A DNA stretch of 64,000 nt, from assembly GCF_014191425.1 (NCBI RefSeq), contig NZ_JACHWP010000001.1, forward strand, positions 310,001-374,000. The letters are read 5' to 3'. The DNA comes from Helcobacillus massiliensis (GTDB lineage: Bacteria > Actinomycetota > Actinomycetes > Actinomycetales > Dermabacteraceae). Below are positions 24,806 to 34,524 of the stretch, piece after piece. Position 1 is the first letter of the stretch; each line of letters begins with the position of its first letter. Under the pieces are notes generated by a model that searched no databases, was not told the DNA's origin, and was given only the letters and a program-made list of their open reading frames with translations. Made by a program: the position numbers and the translations under genes.

Positions 24806-26608
24806 ATGAACTCATATGCCTCTGCTTCGCACGATCCCGGCCCCAAGCACCCGTCGTCCTTCGCCGCCCAGACCCTGCCGCCCGCGTTCCCTGCGCGCGC
24901 CGCCTGGGGAACGGCCGCGAAGCTGCGCGCCTGGCAGGCCGAGGCGCTCGAGCTGTACCAGAGCACGCAGCCGCGGGACTTCCTCACCGTCGCCACCCCC
25001 GGCGCCGGCAAGACCACGTTCGCGCTGCAGATCGCGGCCGGGCTGCTGCAGGACGGCATCGTCCGCCGCGTAACCGTGGTCGCCCCCACGGAGCATCTGA
25101 AGACCCAGTGGGCGGACTCCGCCAAGCGCGTGGGCATCGCGCTGGACCCGAACTTCACGAACGCGCAGGGCCGCCACGGCGCCCACTTCCAGGGCGTCGC
25201 CGTCACCTACGCGCAGGTGGGGGCGAACCCCCGGCTGCACCGCGCCCGCACCGAGGCCGAACCCACGCTCGTGATCCTCGACGAGATCCACCACGCCGGT
25301 GATGCCCTCACCTGGGGCGACGGTGTGCGCGACGCGTTCGACCCCGCGAAGCGGCGCCTCAGCCTCACCGGCACCCCGTTCCGCTCCGACGACGCCCAGA
25401 TCCCGTTCGTCGACTACGAACCGGACGAGCAGGGGCACCTCCGCTCCAAAGCGGACTACACCTACGGCTACCGCAGCGCCCTCCAGGACTACGTGGTGCG
25501 GCCCGTTCTGTTCATGACCTATTCGGGGCGCATGCACTGGCGCACCAAGGACGGTGACGAGATCTCCGCGCAGCTCGGCGCGATGGAGACCAAGGACATC
25601 ACGCAGCAGGCGTGGCGCACCGCACTGGACCCGAAGGGCGAATGGATCCCGACCGTGCTGCAGGCCGCGGACCAGCGACTCACCGAGGTGCGCCGCCATG
25701 TCCCCGACGCCGGCGGTCTCGTCATCGCCACCGATCAGAAGGCCGCGCGCGAATACGCCCGGATCCTTCTGCAGATCACCGGGCAGCCCGCCACCCTGGT
25801 CCTCTCCGACGATGCCACCGCCGGCTCCAAGATCGAGCAGTTCTCCGACTCCGATGACCGCTGGATGGTCGCGGTGCGCATGGTGTCCGAAGGCGTGGAT
25901 GTGCCGCGCCTGTCCGTCGGCGTGTACGCCACGTCCACTGCGACCCCGATGTTCTTCGCGCAGGCTGTAGGCCGCTTCGTGCGCTCCCGCACCCGCGGCG
26001 AGACCGCCAGCGTGTTCCTGCCGTCCGTGCCGATCCTGCTGGCGCTCGCGAACGAACTCGAAGCCGAGCGCGACCACGTGCTCCAGCAGCGCACCGAGAC
26101 GGGCGATGAGGAGACCGGGCTCGACGAGGACGCGCTGCGGGAGGCGAACCGTGCGGAGCGCGCCAGCAACGAGATGGAGACGTTCGAGGCGCTGGAGTCC
26201 GACGCGCATTTCGACCGCGTCCTCTTCGACGGCGGCGAGTACGGCACGCACGCGATGGCGGGCAGCCAGGAGGAGCTGGACTTCCTCGGCATCCCCGGGC
26301 TGCTGGACGCCGACCAGGTGACGGATCTGCTGAAGGAGCGTCAGCGCTCCCAGCAGACCCGCGGCGGCTCCTCCTCACAGGCATCCGCGACCGCGCACGA
26401 CATCGCCGACCACCGGGACATCTCCGCTCTGCGGAAGGAACTGTCGTCCCTGGTGAGCGGGTGGGCGAAGCGCACCGGCACCCCGCACGGCAGCGTCCAC
26501 AACGAGCTGCGCCGCCGCTGCGGCGGCCCGGCGGTCCCGCAGGCGAGCGCCGCCCAGATCCAGGACCGGATCGACGTGCTGCGCGGCTGGTTCGTCGGCA
26601 AGAAGTAG
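24806..26608 (+). CDS. SF2 DEAD/DEAH-type helicase
   Basis: 600 residues from ATG 24806; the frame is open further upstream but that part is low-complexity repeat sequence. Motif I ATPGAGKTTFALQIA, motif Ia VAPTEHLKTQW, motif II LDEIHHAGD, motif III SLTGTPFRSD, then in domain 2 VRMVSEGVDVPRLSVGVYAT and AQAVGRFVRS (motifs V and VI). The architecture is the ResIII/UvrB-like helicase found in Actinomycetota next to the DUF3039 gene. Role is probably DNA or RNA remodelling in repair; no nuclease domain is visible. Confidence 0.88.
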   Translation: MNSYASASHDPGPKHPSSFAAQTLPPAFPARAAWGTAAKLRAWQAEALELYQSTQPRDFLTVATPGAGKTTFALQIAAGLLQDGIVRRVTVVAPTEHLKTQWADSAKRVGIALDPNFTNAQGRHGAHFQGVAVTYAQVGANPRLHRARTEAEPTLVILDEIHHAGDALTWGDGVRDAFDPAKRRLSLTGTPFRSDDAQIPFVDYEPDEQGHLRSKADYTYGYRSALQDYVVRPVLFMTYSGRMHWRTKDGDEISAQLGAMETKDITQQAWRTALDPKGEWIPTVLQAADQRLTEVRRHVPDAGGLVIATDQKAAREYARILLQITGQPATLVLSDDATAGSKIEQFSDSDDRWMVAVRMVSEGVDVPRLSVGVYATSTATPMFFAQAVGRFVRSRTRGETASVFLPSVPILLALANELEAERDHVLQQRTETGDEETGLDEDALREANRAERASNEMETFEALESDAHFDRVLFDGGEYGTHAMAGSQEELDFLGIPGLLDADQVTDLLKERQRSQQTRGGSSSQASATAHDIADHRDISALRKELSSLVSGWAKRTGTPHGSVHNELRRRCGGPAVPQASAAQIQDRIDVLRGWFVGKK

Positions 26609-26693
26609 CCGGCCGACGGAGCCCGGCGCGCCGGCGAGGTCCGCCCCCCGAGGGAGGCCGACGCGCCGACGGGGCCCGGTCCCGTCCAGCGCC

Positions 26694-28031
26694 TCAGTCG
26701 GTGACGGCGTCCGCGCTCAGCACCACCGGCAGGATCACCTCGCCGTCCTGGCCGGACAGCACCGAGTCATCGAGTTCCGCGATAGCGGCGTCATGCACCT
26801 GCCGGGCCCGCTGGATCCGTTCCTGCTGCCCGAGCTCATCCAGACATCGGCCCTGGTCGATCAGGGTTACGTGCAGCGGGCGCACCTGCTTCCCCGGCGG
26901 CAGGATGAGGGTGTCCTCTTCGGCGCCGCTCTGGTGGGGGAGGATCAGTTCGTGGGTGGCGCGCCCGTCGGCCCCCAGCACGCGGTAGGCGCGCTTGCGG
27001 CCCGCGATCGTGGCCTTGTCCGCGGACTTCTTCGCCACCGGCACCATGGTGCCGTCCTCGCCCTCGCGCTCCACCAGTTTGTACACGAAGCCCTGCGCGG
27101 GATGGTCGCCGCCGGTGACGAGACGGGTGCCGATGCCGTAGCCGTCGATCGGCGCCTCCCGCAGCTCGAACACCCGGTACTCGTCCAAGTCGCTCGTGGC
27201 GGTGATCTGCGTACCGGTGGCGCCGAGCTCATCGAGCTGGGCGCGCACCTCCCGCGCCGCCGCGGCGAGGTCACCGGAGTCCAGACGGACCGCCCCCATG
27301 TCGCGGCCGGCGATCTCCACGGCGGTGCGGACCGCTTCGCGGATGTCGTAGGTGTCCACCAGCACCGACGTGCCTGCGCCGAGGGAATCGATCTGGGCGC
27401 GGAACGCGTCGGCCTCCGAATCGAACAGGAGGGTGAAGGCGTGCGCGGAGGTGCCCACCGTGGGGATGCCGTAGCGGCGGCCCGCCTCGATGTTAGAGGT
27501 GGCGCCGAAGCCGACGATCGCGGCGGAGCGGGCACACGCCACCGCCGCCTCTTCGTGGACGCGTCGCGACCCCATTTCGATGAGGGGGCGGCCCGCAGCG
27601 GCGAGCTTCATCCGGGAGCCGACGGAGGAGATCGCCGAATCGTGGTTCAGGATCGACAGGATCAGGGTCTCCAGCACCACTCCCTGTTCGAAGGTGGCGT
27701 CCACACGGACCACGGGGGAGTTGGGGAAGAACAGTTCGCCTTCGCGGTAGGCCGAGAGGGAGCCGGTGAAGCGGTAGTCGGCGAGGAACGCGAGGAAGTC
27801 GTCATCGAACAGGTCGAGGGAGGCGAGGTGGTCGATGTCCCGCTCATCGAACCGGAAGTCGGCGAGGGCGTCGAGCACGCGGCCGATGCCGGTGAACACA
27901 CCGTAGCGGCGGCCCTCGGGGAGGGAGCGGGTGAAGACTTCGAAGGTGCAGCGGCGGTCGGCGGTGCCGGCGCGGCGCGCCGCCTGCATCATCGTCAGCT
28001 CGTACAGGTCCGTGTAAAGCGATTTGGTCAC
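26694..28031 (-). CDS. pncB: Nicotinate phosphoribosyltransferase
   Basis: 445 residues, GTG start. It matches actinobacterial PncB: LYTDLYELTMMQAARR, FEVFTRSLPEGRRYGVFTGIGR, the catalytic-region SRRVHEEAAVACARSAAIVGFGATSN, and VRLDSGDLAAAAREVRAQLD near the PRPP site. It makes nicotinate mononucleotide from nicotinate, PRPP and ATP (EC 6.3.4.21), the first step of NAD salvage. It is divergent from clpS, as in Mycobacterium. Confidence 0.95.
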   Translation of the reverse strand: MTKSLYTDLYELTMMQAARRAGTADRRCTFEVFTRSLPEGRRYGVFTGIGRVLDALADFRFDERDIDHLASLDLFDDDFLAFLADYRFTGSLSAYREGELFFPNSPVVRVDATFEQGVVLETLILSILNHDSAISSVGSRMKLAAAGRPLIEMGSRRVHEEAAVACARSAAIVGFGATSNIEAGRRYGIPTVGTSAHAFTLLFDSEADAFRAQIDSLGAGTSVLVDTYDIREAVRTAVEIAGRDMGAVRLDSGDLAAAAREVRAQLDELGATGTQITATSDLDEYRVFELREAPIDGYGIGTRLVTGGDHPAQGFVYKLVEREGEDGTMVPVAKKSADKATIAGRKRAYRVLGADGRATHELILPHQSGAEEDTLILPPGKQVRPLHVTLIDQGRCLDELGQQERIQRARQVHDAAIAELDDSVLSGQDGEVILPVVLSADAVTD

Positions 28032-28037
28032 GCCCTC

Positions 28038-28043
28038 AGCCTA
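28038..28043 (-). promoter_or_regulatory. -10-like TAGGCT of pncB
   Basis: On the - strand TAGGCT ends 6 nt before the pncB GTG. The overlapping + strand TAGGAT at 28042-28047 could serve clpS, giving back-to-back promoters. Confidence 0.4.
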
Positions 28044-28103
28044 GGATAGGGGGACACCGTCTGCCGACATCAGACCGCCGCCGGCGGGAGGGGAGGAGCA
28101 CCC

Positions 28104-28442
28104 ATGGTCGAGGCGAGCCCGGAGCGCCGACGAACGGCCCCGGCCCTCAGCGATGCCGATCGCGGACTCGAGCAGGAGCGCGACACCGCCGCGATCGCCG
28201 TCCAGGACCGCCTCTGGAACACCGTGGTGTGGAACGACCCCATCAACCTGCAGTCCTACGTGGTGCACGTGCTGCGCACCCACTTCGGCTACGACCGGCA
28301 GAAGGCGGAGCGGCTGATGCTGCAGGTCCACCACGAAGGCCGCGCCATCGTCTCCACCGACCCCCGTGAAAGCGCGGAGGGGCACGTGCAGGCGATGCAC
28401 GCGTTCGGCCTCAACGCGACCCTCGAACAGCAGGAGGGCTGA
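28104..28442 (+). CDS. clpS: ATP-dependent Clp protease adaptor ClpS
   Basis: 112 residues; RBS GGGAGG/GGAGG before the ATG. Core WNTVVWNDPINLQSYVVHVLRTHFGYDRQKAERLMLQVHHEGRAIV-type sequence (read in pieces) carries the NDP-N pocket that binds N-degron residues and the helix contacting ClpA/ClpC. It delivers N-end-rule substrates to ClpCP. The 40-residue N-terminal extension is flexible, as usual. Followed 3 bp later by the DUF2017 gene. Confidence 0.95.
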   Translation: MVEASPERRRTAPALSDADRGLEQERDTAAIAVQDRLWNTVVWNDPINLQSYVVHVLRTHFGYDRQKAERLMLQVHHEGRAIVSTDPRESAEGHVQAMHAFGLNATLEQQEG

Positions 28443-28445
28443 GCG

Positions 28446-29102
28446 ATGGCGCATTCGTTCGTGCCGCGGCTGGACGGCCGCTACATGTGCCGCCTCGATC
28501 AGGACGAGCGCAACGTGTTCGCGCAGGTGTCCACGGAGGTGGTGCAGCTGATCCGCTGGGATCTGCGGATGGACGCCGACGACGACTCCCAGGCCGCGCG
28601 TCCCGGACTCGCCTCCGATGACCCGCTCGCGCGCCTGGAGGCGGAGCACGCCGCCGACCAGCAGGTGTCGGCCCCGCGCGACGGCGCCGTCAGGCGCCTG
28701 TTCCCGTCGGCCTTCCCCGACGATGACCGCGCTGCCGACGAGTTCCGGCGCTTCAGCCAGACCTCCCTCGCGGAGGGGATGATCGAGACCCTCAACACGG
28801 TCATAGCAGCGCTCGGGGCCCATGAGCTCAGCCCCGATGAGGAGCTCGTCCTGGACGCCGAGCAGGCCGACCACTTCGTGCGCGCCATCACCACGATCCG
28901 CCTCGTCCTCGCCGACCGGATGGGGCTGAAGAACGACGGCGACTTCGAAGCGCTGCAGCTGCTGCGCTCCAACCAGATCGACGTCACCGAGAAGGAGGAC
29001 GAGGACGGCGTGGCCAGCCTGGACTTCCTCGCCTCCCTGTACGAGTTCCTCTCCTGGCTGCAGGAATCGCTCGTGCGGGCGATGTCCGCCGGCCTGCGCT
29101 GA
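28446..29102 (+). CDS. DUF2017 family protein
   Basis: 218 residues, mostly helical and acidic, with the family-typical start FVPRLDGRYMCRLDQDERNVF and a C-terminal DFLASLYEFLSWLQESLV helix. It is always downstream of clpS in Actinomycetota (Rv1332 in M. tuberculosis). Function unknown; the fixed pairing suggests a role in Clp-dependent turnover. Starts 3 bp after the clpS stop. Confidence 0.9.
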   Translation: MAHSFVPRLDGRYMCRLDQDERNVFAQVSTEVVQLIRWDLRMDADDDSQAARPGLASDDPLARLEAEHAADQQVSAPRDGAVRRLFPSAFPDDDRAADEFRRFSQTSLAEGMIETLNTVIAALGAHELSPDEELVLDAEQADHFVRAITTIRLVLADRMGLKNDGDFEALQLLRSNQIDVTEKEDEDGVASLDFLASLYEFLSWLQESLVRAMSAGLR

Positions 29103-29219
29103 GCGGCCGGTCGCTGGTGGACCGCGGCCGACGGGTGCCGACTGAGACCCGCGCCGCGGCCCTAGTGTGAGAAGAGGCGCACAGTGACGGGCGCACCGGA
29201 CTTCGGTGATGACAGTGGC

Positions 29220-29225
29220 TAGGTT
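29220..29225 (+). promoter_or_regulatory. -10-like TAGGTT of murI
   Basis: TAGGTT ends 6 nt before the murI ATG; no Shine-Dalgarno. Leaderless mRNA predicted. Confidence 0.45.
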
Positions 29226-29231
29226 GGTCGT

Positions 29232-30065
29232 ATGAACAGTGCACCGATCGGCATCTTCGACAGCGGGGTCGGCGGGCTGACGGTCGCCCGTTCGATCATC
29301 GACCAGCTTCCCAATGAGGAACTGCTGTACATCGGCGACACCGCCCACACCCCCTACGGCGACAAGCCGCTCGCCACGGTCCGCCAGCTCTCCCTGGACG
29401 TGATGGACGAACTGGTGGACCACGGGGTGAAGATGCTCGTGATCGCCTGCAACACAGCCACCGCAGCCGTGCTCGCCGACGCACGCGAACGCTACGACGT
29501 CCCCGTCATCGAAGTCATCAAACCGGCTGTGCGCCGCGCCGTTGCCACCACACGGAACAACAAGGTGGGCGTGATCGGCACCCGCGCCACCGTGAAGTCC
29601 CGCGCCTACGAGGACGCCTTCGCCGCCGCCGTGGACGTGGAGGTCACCTCCGCCGCCTGCCCCCGGTTCGTGCAGTTCGTGGAGTCCGGCACCACCACCG
29701 GCCCGGAGGTCATCGCCGCCGCCGAGGAGTACCTGGCGCCGATCAAAGCGGCGGGCGTGGACACCGTGGTGCTCGGATGTACCCACTACCCGCATCTCGC
29801 GGGGGCCGTCAGCGTCGTGATGGGTCCCGAGGTGACGCTGGTGTCCAGTTCGGAGGAGACCGCCCTGGAGGTGTACCGCGAGCTGCGCGCCGGCGACCTG
29901 CTGCGCGAGGACGCGAAGCCGCCGCTGCACACGTTCGCTGAGACCGCGCCGCGCGTGGGCCGCACCTCGCAGTTCGCGCAGCTGTCGCAGCGGTTCCTCG
30001 GCCCCGCGATCTCCCGCACCGCGACCATTCCCATGATCGACTCGAAAGAGGGGCTCGACCAGTGA
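29232..30065 (+). CDS. murI: Glutamate racemase
   Basis: 277 residues. Asp/Glu racemase fold with D10-S11 in [11 protein letters not shown] and two catalytic cysteines, C73 in [10 protein letters not shown] and C183 in LGCTHYPHL. It makes D-glutamate for peptidoglycan (EC 5.1.1.3). Its stop overlaps the GTG of the metallo-hydrolase gene. The murI-MBL-rph-rdgB order is the same as Rv1338-Rv1341. Confidence 0.96.
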   Translation: MNSAPIGIFDSGVGGLTVARSIIDQLPNEELLYIGDTAHTPYGDKPLATVRQLSLDVMDELVDHGVKMLVIACNTATAAVLADARERYDVPVIEVIKPAVRRAVATTRNNKVGVIGTRATVKSRAYEDAFAAAVDVEVTSAACPRFVQFVESGTTTGPEVIAAAEEYLAPIKAAGVDTVVLGCTHYPHLAGAVSVVMGPEVTLVSSSEETALEVYRELRAGDLLREDAKPPLHTFAETAPRVGRTSQFAQLSQRFLGPAISRTATIPMIDSKEGLDQ

Positions 30066-30838
30066 AGCTCACCGTTCTCGGCTGCTCGGGCAGCTTCCCG
30101 AGCGCCGATTCCCCCGCCTCCTCCTACCTCGTGCAGCACGTCGACGATGAGGGCCGCACCTGGAGGATCCTCCTGGACGCCGGCAACGGCTCCTTCTCCA
30201 CCCTGCAGCGCGTCGTCGACCCGTGCGACCTCGACGCCGTTGTGATCTCCCATCTGCACGCCGACCACTTCCTCGACGTAGCGGCGCTCGAAGTGTTCCG
30301 CGCCTACCACCCGGAGCGGGACCTGCCGGTGATCCCGGTGTACGCCCCCGAGGACGCTGCGGCGCGGCTCAACGCCGCCACCGGCAACACCTGCACCACC
30401 CCGCCGGGGGCGTCCGGGCCCGCACTCAAGCACGAGGTCCTCGCCGATCAGCGCACCTTCGAGGTGGGGCCGGTGCGGTTCACAGCTCGGGAGGTGCGGC
30501 ACCCGGGACCCGCGTTCGGCTTCCGCATCGAAGCGGGCGGCCGCACCCTCACCTACTCCGGTGACACCGACTCCTGCGACAGCCTCGTGGACCTCGCCCG
30601 GGACGCTGACCTGTTCCTCTGCGAAGCGGGGTACATCGAGGGGCGCGACGACCACATCGAGGGCCTGCACCTGTCGGGCCGCCGCGCCGGTGTCGCCGCT
30701 CAGGAGGCGGGCGCCCAGCATCTGCTGCTGACCCACATTCCGGCGTGGACGGACCCGCAGATCCCGATGCGGGAAGCCTCCGAGGTGTTCGAGGGGCCGA
30801 TCTCGCGCGCTGAACTGCTCGCCACCGTCAGCGTCTGA
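30062..30838 (+). CDS. MBL-fold metallo-hydrolase (Rv1339 type)
   Basis: 258 residues. The metal motif HLHADHFLD and later YSGDTDSC and LLLTHIPAW mark an RNase Z-like metallo-beta-lactamase fold. By synteny it is the orthologue of mycobacterial Rv1339, reported to hydrolyse cAMP, so a cyclic-nucleotide phosphodiesterase role is plausible; a tRNA 3' processing role is less likely because the flexible arm is absent. GTG start overlaps murI by 4 bp. Confidence 0.88.
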   Translation: MKLTVLGCSGSFPSADSPASSYLVQHVDDEGRTWRILLDAGNGSFSTLQRVVDPCDLDAVVISHLHADHFLDVAALEVFRAYHPERDLPVIPVYAPEDAAARLNAATGNTCTTPPGASGPALKHEVLADQRTFEVGPVRFTAREVRHPGPAFGFRIEAGGRTLTYSGDTDSCDSLVDLARDADLFLCEAGYIEGRDDHIEGLHLSGRRAGVAAQEAGAQHLLLTHIPAWTDPQIPMREASEVFEGPISRAELLATVSV

Positions 30839-30904
30839 CATCCTGGTGCGGTGACGGCGCCGCAGGAGCGGGCCGCAACCGATCCGATCCGCGAGGAGAA
30901 CCTG

Positions 30905-31672
30905 ATGAACGCTGAGCCCACGACCGCTGACCGCACCGCCGCTGACGCTCCCCGTGTGGACGGACGCGGCCCCGGTGACCTGCGGGAGGTCCGCATCACC
31001 CGCGGCTGGCTGGATCACGCCGAGGGCAGCTGTCTGATCGAGTTCGGCCGCACCCGCGTGCTGTGCGCCGCGTCCTTCACCGAAGGGGTGCCGCGGTGGA
31101 AGAAGGGCTCCGGGTCCGGCTGGGTCACCGCCGAGTACGCGATGCTGCCGCGCGCTACGAACTCCCGCTCCATGCGGGAGAGCGTGAAGGGCAGGATCGG
31201 GGGACGAACCCACGAGATCTCCCGCCTCATCGGCCGCTCCCTGCGCGCCGTTGTGGATCTGGAGGCGCTGGGGGAGAACACCATTCAGATCGACTGCGAT
31301 GTGCTGCAGGCCGACGGCGGTACCCGAACCGCTGCCATCACCGGCGCGTATGTGGCCCTCGTGGATGCGATCCAGTGGGGCAAGCGGCACACGTCGGTCC
31401 CGGCCGCCGCGACCGTGCTGAAGGACTCGGTGGCGGCAGTGTCCGTCGGTATCGTGGACGGTCGCCCGCTGCTGGACCTGGAGTACCGCGAGGACGTCGC
31501 CGCGGACACCGACATGAACGTGGTGATGACCGGCGCCGGCGGGTTCGTGGAGGTGCAGGGCACCGCCGAGGGCGAGCCCTTCAGCCACGAGGAGCTGACC
31601 GCTCTGCTGGGCCTCGCCAGTGACGGCTGCCGCGACCTGATCCAGAAGCAGCTCGCCGCGTTCCAGAACTGA
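30905..31672 (+). CDS. rph: Ribonuclease PH
   Basis: 255 residues from ATG 30905, with GAGGAG 8 nt upstream. PDX-fold phosphorolytic exonuclease: [12 protein letters not shown], the [14 protein letters not shown] region, [19 protein letters not shown] and [19 protein letters not shown]. It trims tRNA 3' ends with phosphate (EC 2.7.7.56). Member of the murI-rdgB operon; rdgB starts 14 bp after it. Confidence 0.96.
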   Translation: MNAEPTTADRTAADAPRVDGRGPGDLREVRITRGWLDHAEGSCLIEFGRTRVLCAASFTEGVPRWKKGSGSGWVTAEYAMLPRATNSRSMRESVKGRIGGRTHEISRLIGRSLRAVVDLEALGENTIQIDCDVLQADGGTRTAAITGAYVALVDAIQWGKRHTSVPAAATVLKDSVAAVSVGIVDGRPLLDLEYREDVAADTDMNVVMTGAGGFVEVQGTAEGEPFSHEELTALLGLASDGCRDLIQKQLAAFQN

Positions 31673-31686
31673 AAGGGCCCTCGCTG

Positions 31687-32313
31687 ATGACTGAGCCGCG
31701 GATCGTCCTGTCCACCCACAACGCCAAGAAGCTCACGGAGCTGCGGTCCGTGCTGGCGGAGGCGATGCCCGGTTTCGACCCGGCGCTGGTGACCTCCGCG
31801 AGCGAGTTGAGCCTGGCCGATGTGGTGGAGGACGGCGTCACGTTCGAGCAGAACGCCCTGATCAAGGCGCGGTTCGCCGCGGAGAGGACGGGCCTGATCG
31901 CGATCGCGGACGACTCCGGCATCGCGGTGGATGTCCTCGGCGGCGCGCCGGGCATCTTCTCCGCCCGGTGGTCGGGCCGCCACGGCGACGACCAGGCCAA
32001 CAATGATCTCCTGCTCGCGCAGCTCGCCGATGTTCCGGACGAGCATCGCGGGGCTCGCTTCGTGTGCGCGGCGGCGATGGCGCATCCGTCGGCCGACGGG
32101 ATCGCCACCCACGTGGAGCGAGGCGAGATGGCGGGTGTGATGCTGCGAGCCCCGCAGGGCAATGGCGGTTTCGGCTACGACCCGCTGTTCCGGCCCGACG
32201 GGTGCGCGGTCTCCTCGGCGCAGCTGAGTGCGCAGGAGAAGAACGCGATCTCGCACCGCGGTCGAGCGTTCCGGGCGCTCGCGCCGCACGTGGTGGCGCT
32301 GCTGGGGGCGTGA
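31687..32313 (+). CDS. rdgB: XTP/dITP pyrophosphatase (RdgB/HAM1)
   Basis: 208 residues. STHNAKKLTEL substrate loop at the N terminus, the catalytic-region GLIAIADDSGIAVDVLGGAPGIFSARWSG, and GNGGFGYDPLF plus ISHRGRA near the C terminus. It hydrolyses deaminated purine nucleoside triphosphates (EC 3.6.1.66), protecting DNA and RNA. Last gene of the cluster and convergent with the NUDIX-like gene (15 bp gap). Confidence 0.95.
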   Translation: MTEPRIVLSTHNAKKLTELRSVLAEAMPGFDPALVTSASELSLADVVEDGVTFEQNALIKARFAAERTGLIAIADDSGIAVDVLGGAPGIFSARWSGRHGDDQANNDLLLAQLADVPDEHRGARFVCAAAMAHPSADGIATHVERGEMAGVMLRAPQGNGGFGYDPLFRPDGCAVSSAQLSAQEKNAISHRGRAFRALAPHVVALLGA

Positions 32314-32328
32314 GCCGCGGCTGACCCC

Positions 32329-32868
32329 TCAGGCGAGGCCGGCGTTTGCGAGGGCGCGCTGCACGAGGATGCGGTGGCCCTTCTCGAGGTCCTCCAGAAC
32401 ACGGCCCTCGCGCAGTTCGGCGACGCTGAACCAGGACAGTTCGAGCGCGTCCTCCTGCGGTTCGCATTCGCCTTCCACCGGCACCACGTACACCATGGAC
32501 ACGGCGTGCTGGCGCGGGTCGTGGAAGAGGACATCGGGTCCGTCGGTGGGGAAGTACTCCGCGACCGTCATCGGGGTGATGGACGTGGGGATCTTCGGGA
32601 AGCTCATCGAGCCGAGGTCCTTCTCCACGTGCCGCATGATGGCGTCGCGCAGGGTTTCGCGCACGAGGACGCGGCCGGAGACGATGGAGCGGACGATGTG
32701 GCCGCCGCCGTCGGCTCGCAGCAGCAGTCCGACTTCGGTGATGGCGCCGCTGGCGTCCTGGCGCACGGGGATGATGTCCACGTAGAGGATCGGCAGGCGG
32801 CTGCGCAGATACTCGAGCTCGTCGCGGTCGAACCAGGCGGATTCGGTGCCAACAGCGGTGCGTGTCAT
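32329..32868 (-). CDS. NUDIX-fold protein, DUF4916 type
   Basis: 179 residues from ATG 32868 with GAGGACC upstream. The fold reads as NUDIX (PVRQDASGAITEVGLLLRADGGGHIVRSIVSGRVLVRETLRDAIMRHVEKDLG, in pieces), but the catalytic Nudix box G-x5-E-x7-REUxEE is degenerate: RETLRDAIMRHVEKDL carries only part of it. This matches the actinobacterial DUF4916 group. Hydrolase activity is uncertain. Convergent with rdgB. Confidence 0.75.
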   Translation of the reverse strand: MTRTAVGTESAWFDRDELEYLRSRLPILYVDIIPVRQDASGAITEVGLLLRADGGGHIVRSIVSGRVLVRETLRDAIMRHVEKDLGSMSFPKIPTSITPMTVAEYFPTDGPDVLFHDPRQHAVSMVYVVPVEGECEPQEDALELSWFSVAELREGRVLEDLEKGHRILVQRALANAGLA

Positions 32869-32949
32869 GCGGGGTCCTCGTTCGGGAAGTGGGCGGGGTC
32901 TCAATCCCTGCCAACTCTACCCGCCGCCTCTGGGGCGGCCGCAGATCGG

Positions 32950-33034
<85 letters not shown>

Positions 33035-33254
33035 GCGGCCCACAGCCTAACCCGGGCCGCGTCCGGCGCGGGTCTCAGGTGTCGACGGTGCAGGGCTCGG
33101 CTCGTCAGGGTGCCGGGTCCGGCTCGCCAGAGCGCGAGTCGCGGCTCGTCACGGGGCGGGTCGCAGGTGGCTGCGTCGCGGCCAAGGTTCTGCCAGGGTG
33201 CCGCGCGGTACCCTGGAGGGTGAATGAGCCCAGATCCGACGATGGAGAGTGAAC

Positions 33255-33623
33255 GTGGCTGACAAGAACAAGGAGTCCCTCGCGGACATGCGCGCTGACG
33301 CATACCGTCGCCAGAACAACCTCGCGGGTGATGTCGCCGAGCTGCTGGACCGAGTGAACCCGAAGAACGTCCTTGAGCGCACGAAGAACGAGGCTGTTGA
33401 TAAGGGCCGTGCGTTCTTCCTCGACTCCAATGGCAAGCCGAAGCCCGGCCCCGCAGCCGGTGTCGGCGGCGCCACCCTCGCCGGCATCGCCGTCGTCGTC
33501 GGCGCAGCGCTCCTCACCGTGAAGTCCAAGCAGGACGATGAGCGCAACGAGGAGCTCCGCCAGGCGAAGGAGCGCGTGAAGCGCCTCAAGCAGCGCCCCG
33601 TCAACAAGCGCGTCGTCGTCTGA
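33255..33623 (+). CDS. DUF3618-like small membrane protein
   Basis: 122 residues from GTG 33255 (GGAGAGTG upstream at the right distance; an earlier GTG at 33249 is too close to it). N-terminal half is charged and contains the DUF3618-like LADMRADAYRRQNNLAGDVAELLDRVNPKNVLERTKN. One membrane helix lies at about 70-90 (AGVGGATLAGIAVVVGAALL), followed by a basic coiled-coil tail. A bacterial cell-envelope protein of unknown function. Confidence 0.75.
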   Translation: MADKNKESLADMRADAYRRQNNLAGDVAELLDRVNPKNVLERTKNEAVDKGRAFFLDSNGKPKPGPAAGVGGATLAGIAVVVGAALLTVKSKQDDERNEELRQAKERVKRLKQRPVNKRVVV

Positions 33624-33728
33624 CCAGCGCCATGAGGTCCACCGCGTTCGCCACCGGCGGCGCGGTGGATCGCCGTGTCTGAGAACCGGCGAGTCCCGTC
33701 CCCTCCAGAGAACCGAACAGGAATGATG

Positions 33729-34484
33729 ATGAACGATCAGCAGAACCTCACCGCCGTGATCACCGGGTCCTCCCGCGGCGTCGGCGCCGACACCGCCAAG
33801 CTCCTCGCCGGCCAGGGCTTCAACGTGGTGGTGAACTACCGGGAGAAGGCGCCGCGCGCGAACAAGGTCGTGCAGCAGATCGAAGAAGCGGGCGGTCGGG
33901 CGATCGCCGTCGGCGCCGATCTGACCAAGCCTGAGGACGTGAAGACGCTGATGCAGTCCGCCGTGGATGAGTTCGGCTCCCTGGACCTGCTGGTGCTCAA
34001 CGCCTCCGGCGGTATGGAGAAGAACCTCGGTGAGGACTACGCGCTGCGCCTGAACCGCGACGCCCAGGTCGGTGCCCTGACGACTGCGCTGCCGCTGATG
34101 CAGCCGGGCTCCCGCGTGGTGTTCGTGACGAGCCACCAGGCCCACTTCATCAACGATGTGGAGACCATGGCCGAGTACCACGAGGTGGCGAAGTCCAAGC
34201 GCGCCGGTGAGGATGCGCTGACGGCGATGGTGCCGGAGATGAAGGACCAGGGCGTCAGCTTCGTGGTCGTCTCCGGGGACATGATCGAAGGCACGGTGAC
34301 CGCGACTCTGCTGAACCGCGCCCAGCCGGGTGCTCTGGAGTCCCGCCGTGAAGCCGCCGGCCGCCTCTACAGCGTCGCCGAATTCGCTGAAGAGATCGTC
34401 GCCATGGCGACCGCGGACGTCGAGACCGGACACGTGGAGCTCGTGGGCGGTGCGGAGGACTTCCTTGCACAGGTGAAGAAGTAA
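33729..34484 (+). CDS. SDR-family oxidoreductase with atypical active site
   Basis: 251 residues from the third of three tandem ATGs; only this one is properly spaced from AGGA. Rossmann motif TGSSRGVG near the N terminus, VGADLTKPEDV and NASGGME are standard SDR. The catalytic serine is in FVTSHQAH. The tyrosine helix reads EYHEVAKSKRAGEDAL, so Tyr to Lys spacing is +5 and +7, not the usual +4. NAD(P)-dependent reductase activity is likely but substrate is unknown. Confidence 0.8.
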   Translation: MNDQQNLTAVITGSSRGVGADTAKLLAGQGFNVVVNYREKAPRANKVVQQIEEAGGRAIAVGADLTKPEDVKTLMQSAVDEFGSLDLLVLNASGGMEKNLGEDYALRLNRDAQVGALTTALPLMQPGSRVVFVTSHQAHFINDVETMAEYHEVAKSKRAGEDALTAMVPEMKDQGVSFVVVSGDMIEGTVTATLLNRAQPGALESRREAAGRLYSVAEFAEEIVAMATADVETGHVELVGGAEDFLAQVKK

Positions 34485-34524
34485 CCGGACTCAGCGCTCG
34501 CGGCGCGGGGCGGCCGACGGGGTC

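Noticed and set aside
26793-29930. 418- and 629-codon frames opposite pncB and clpS-murI
   Set aside because: Antisense shadows without start signals or motifs; real genes on the other strand are certain.
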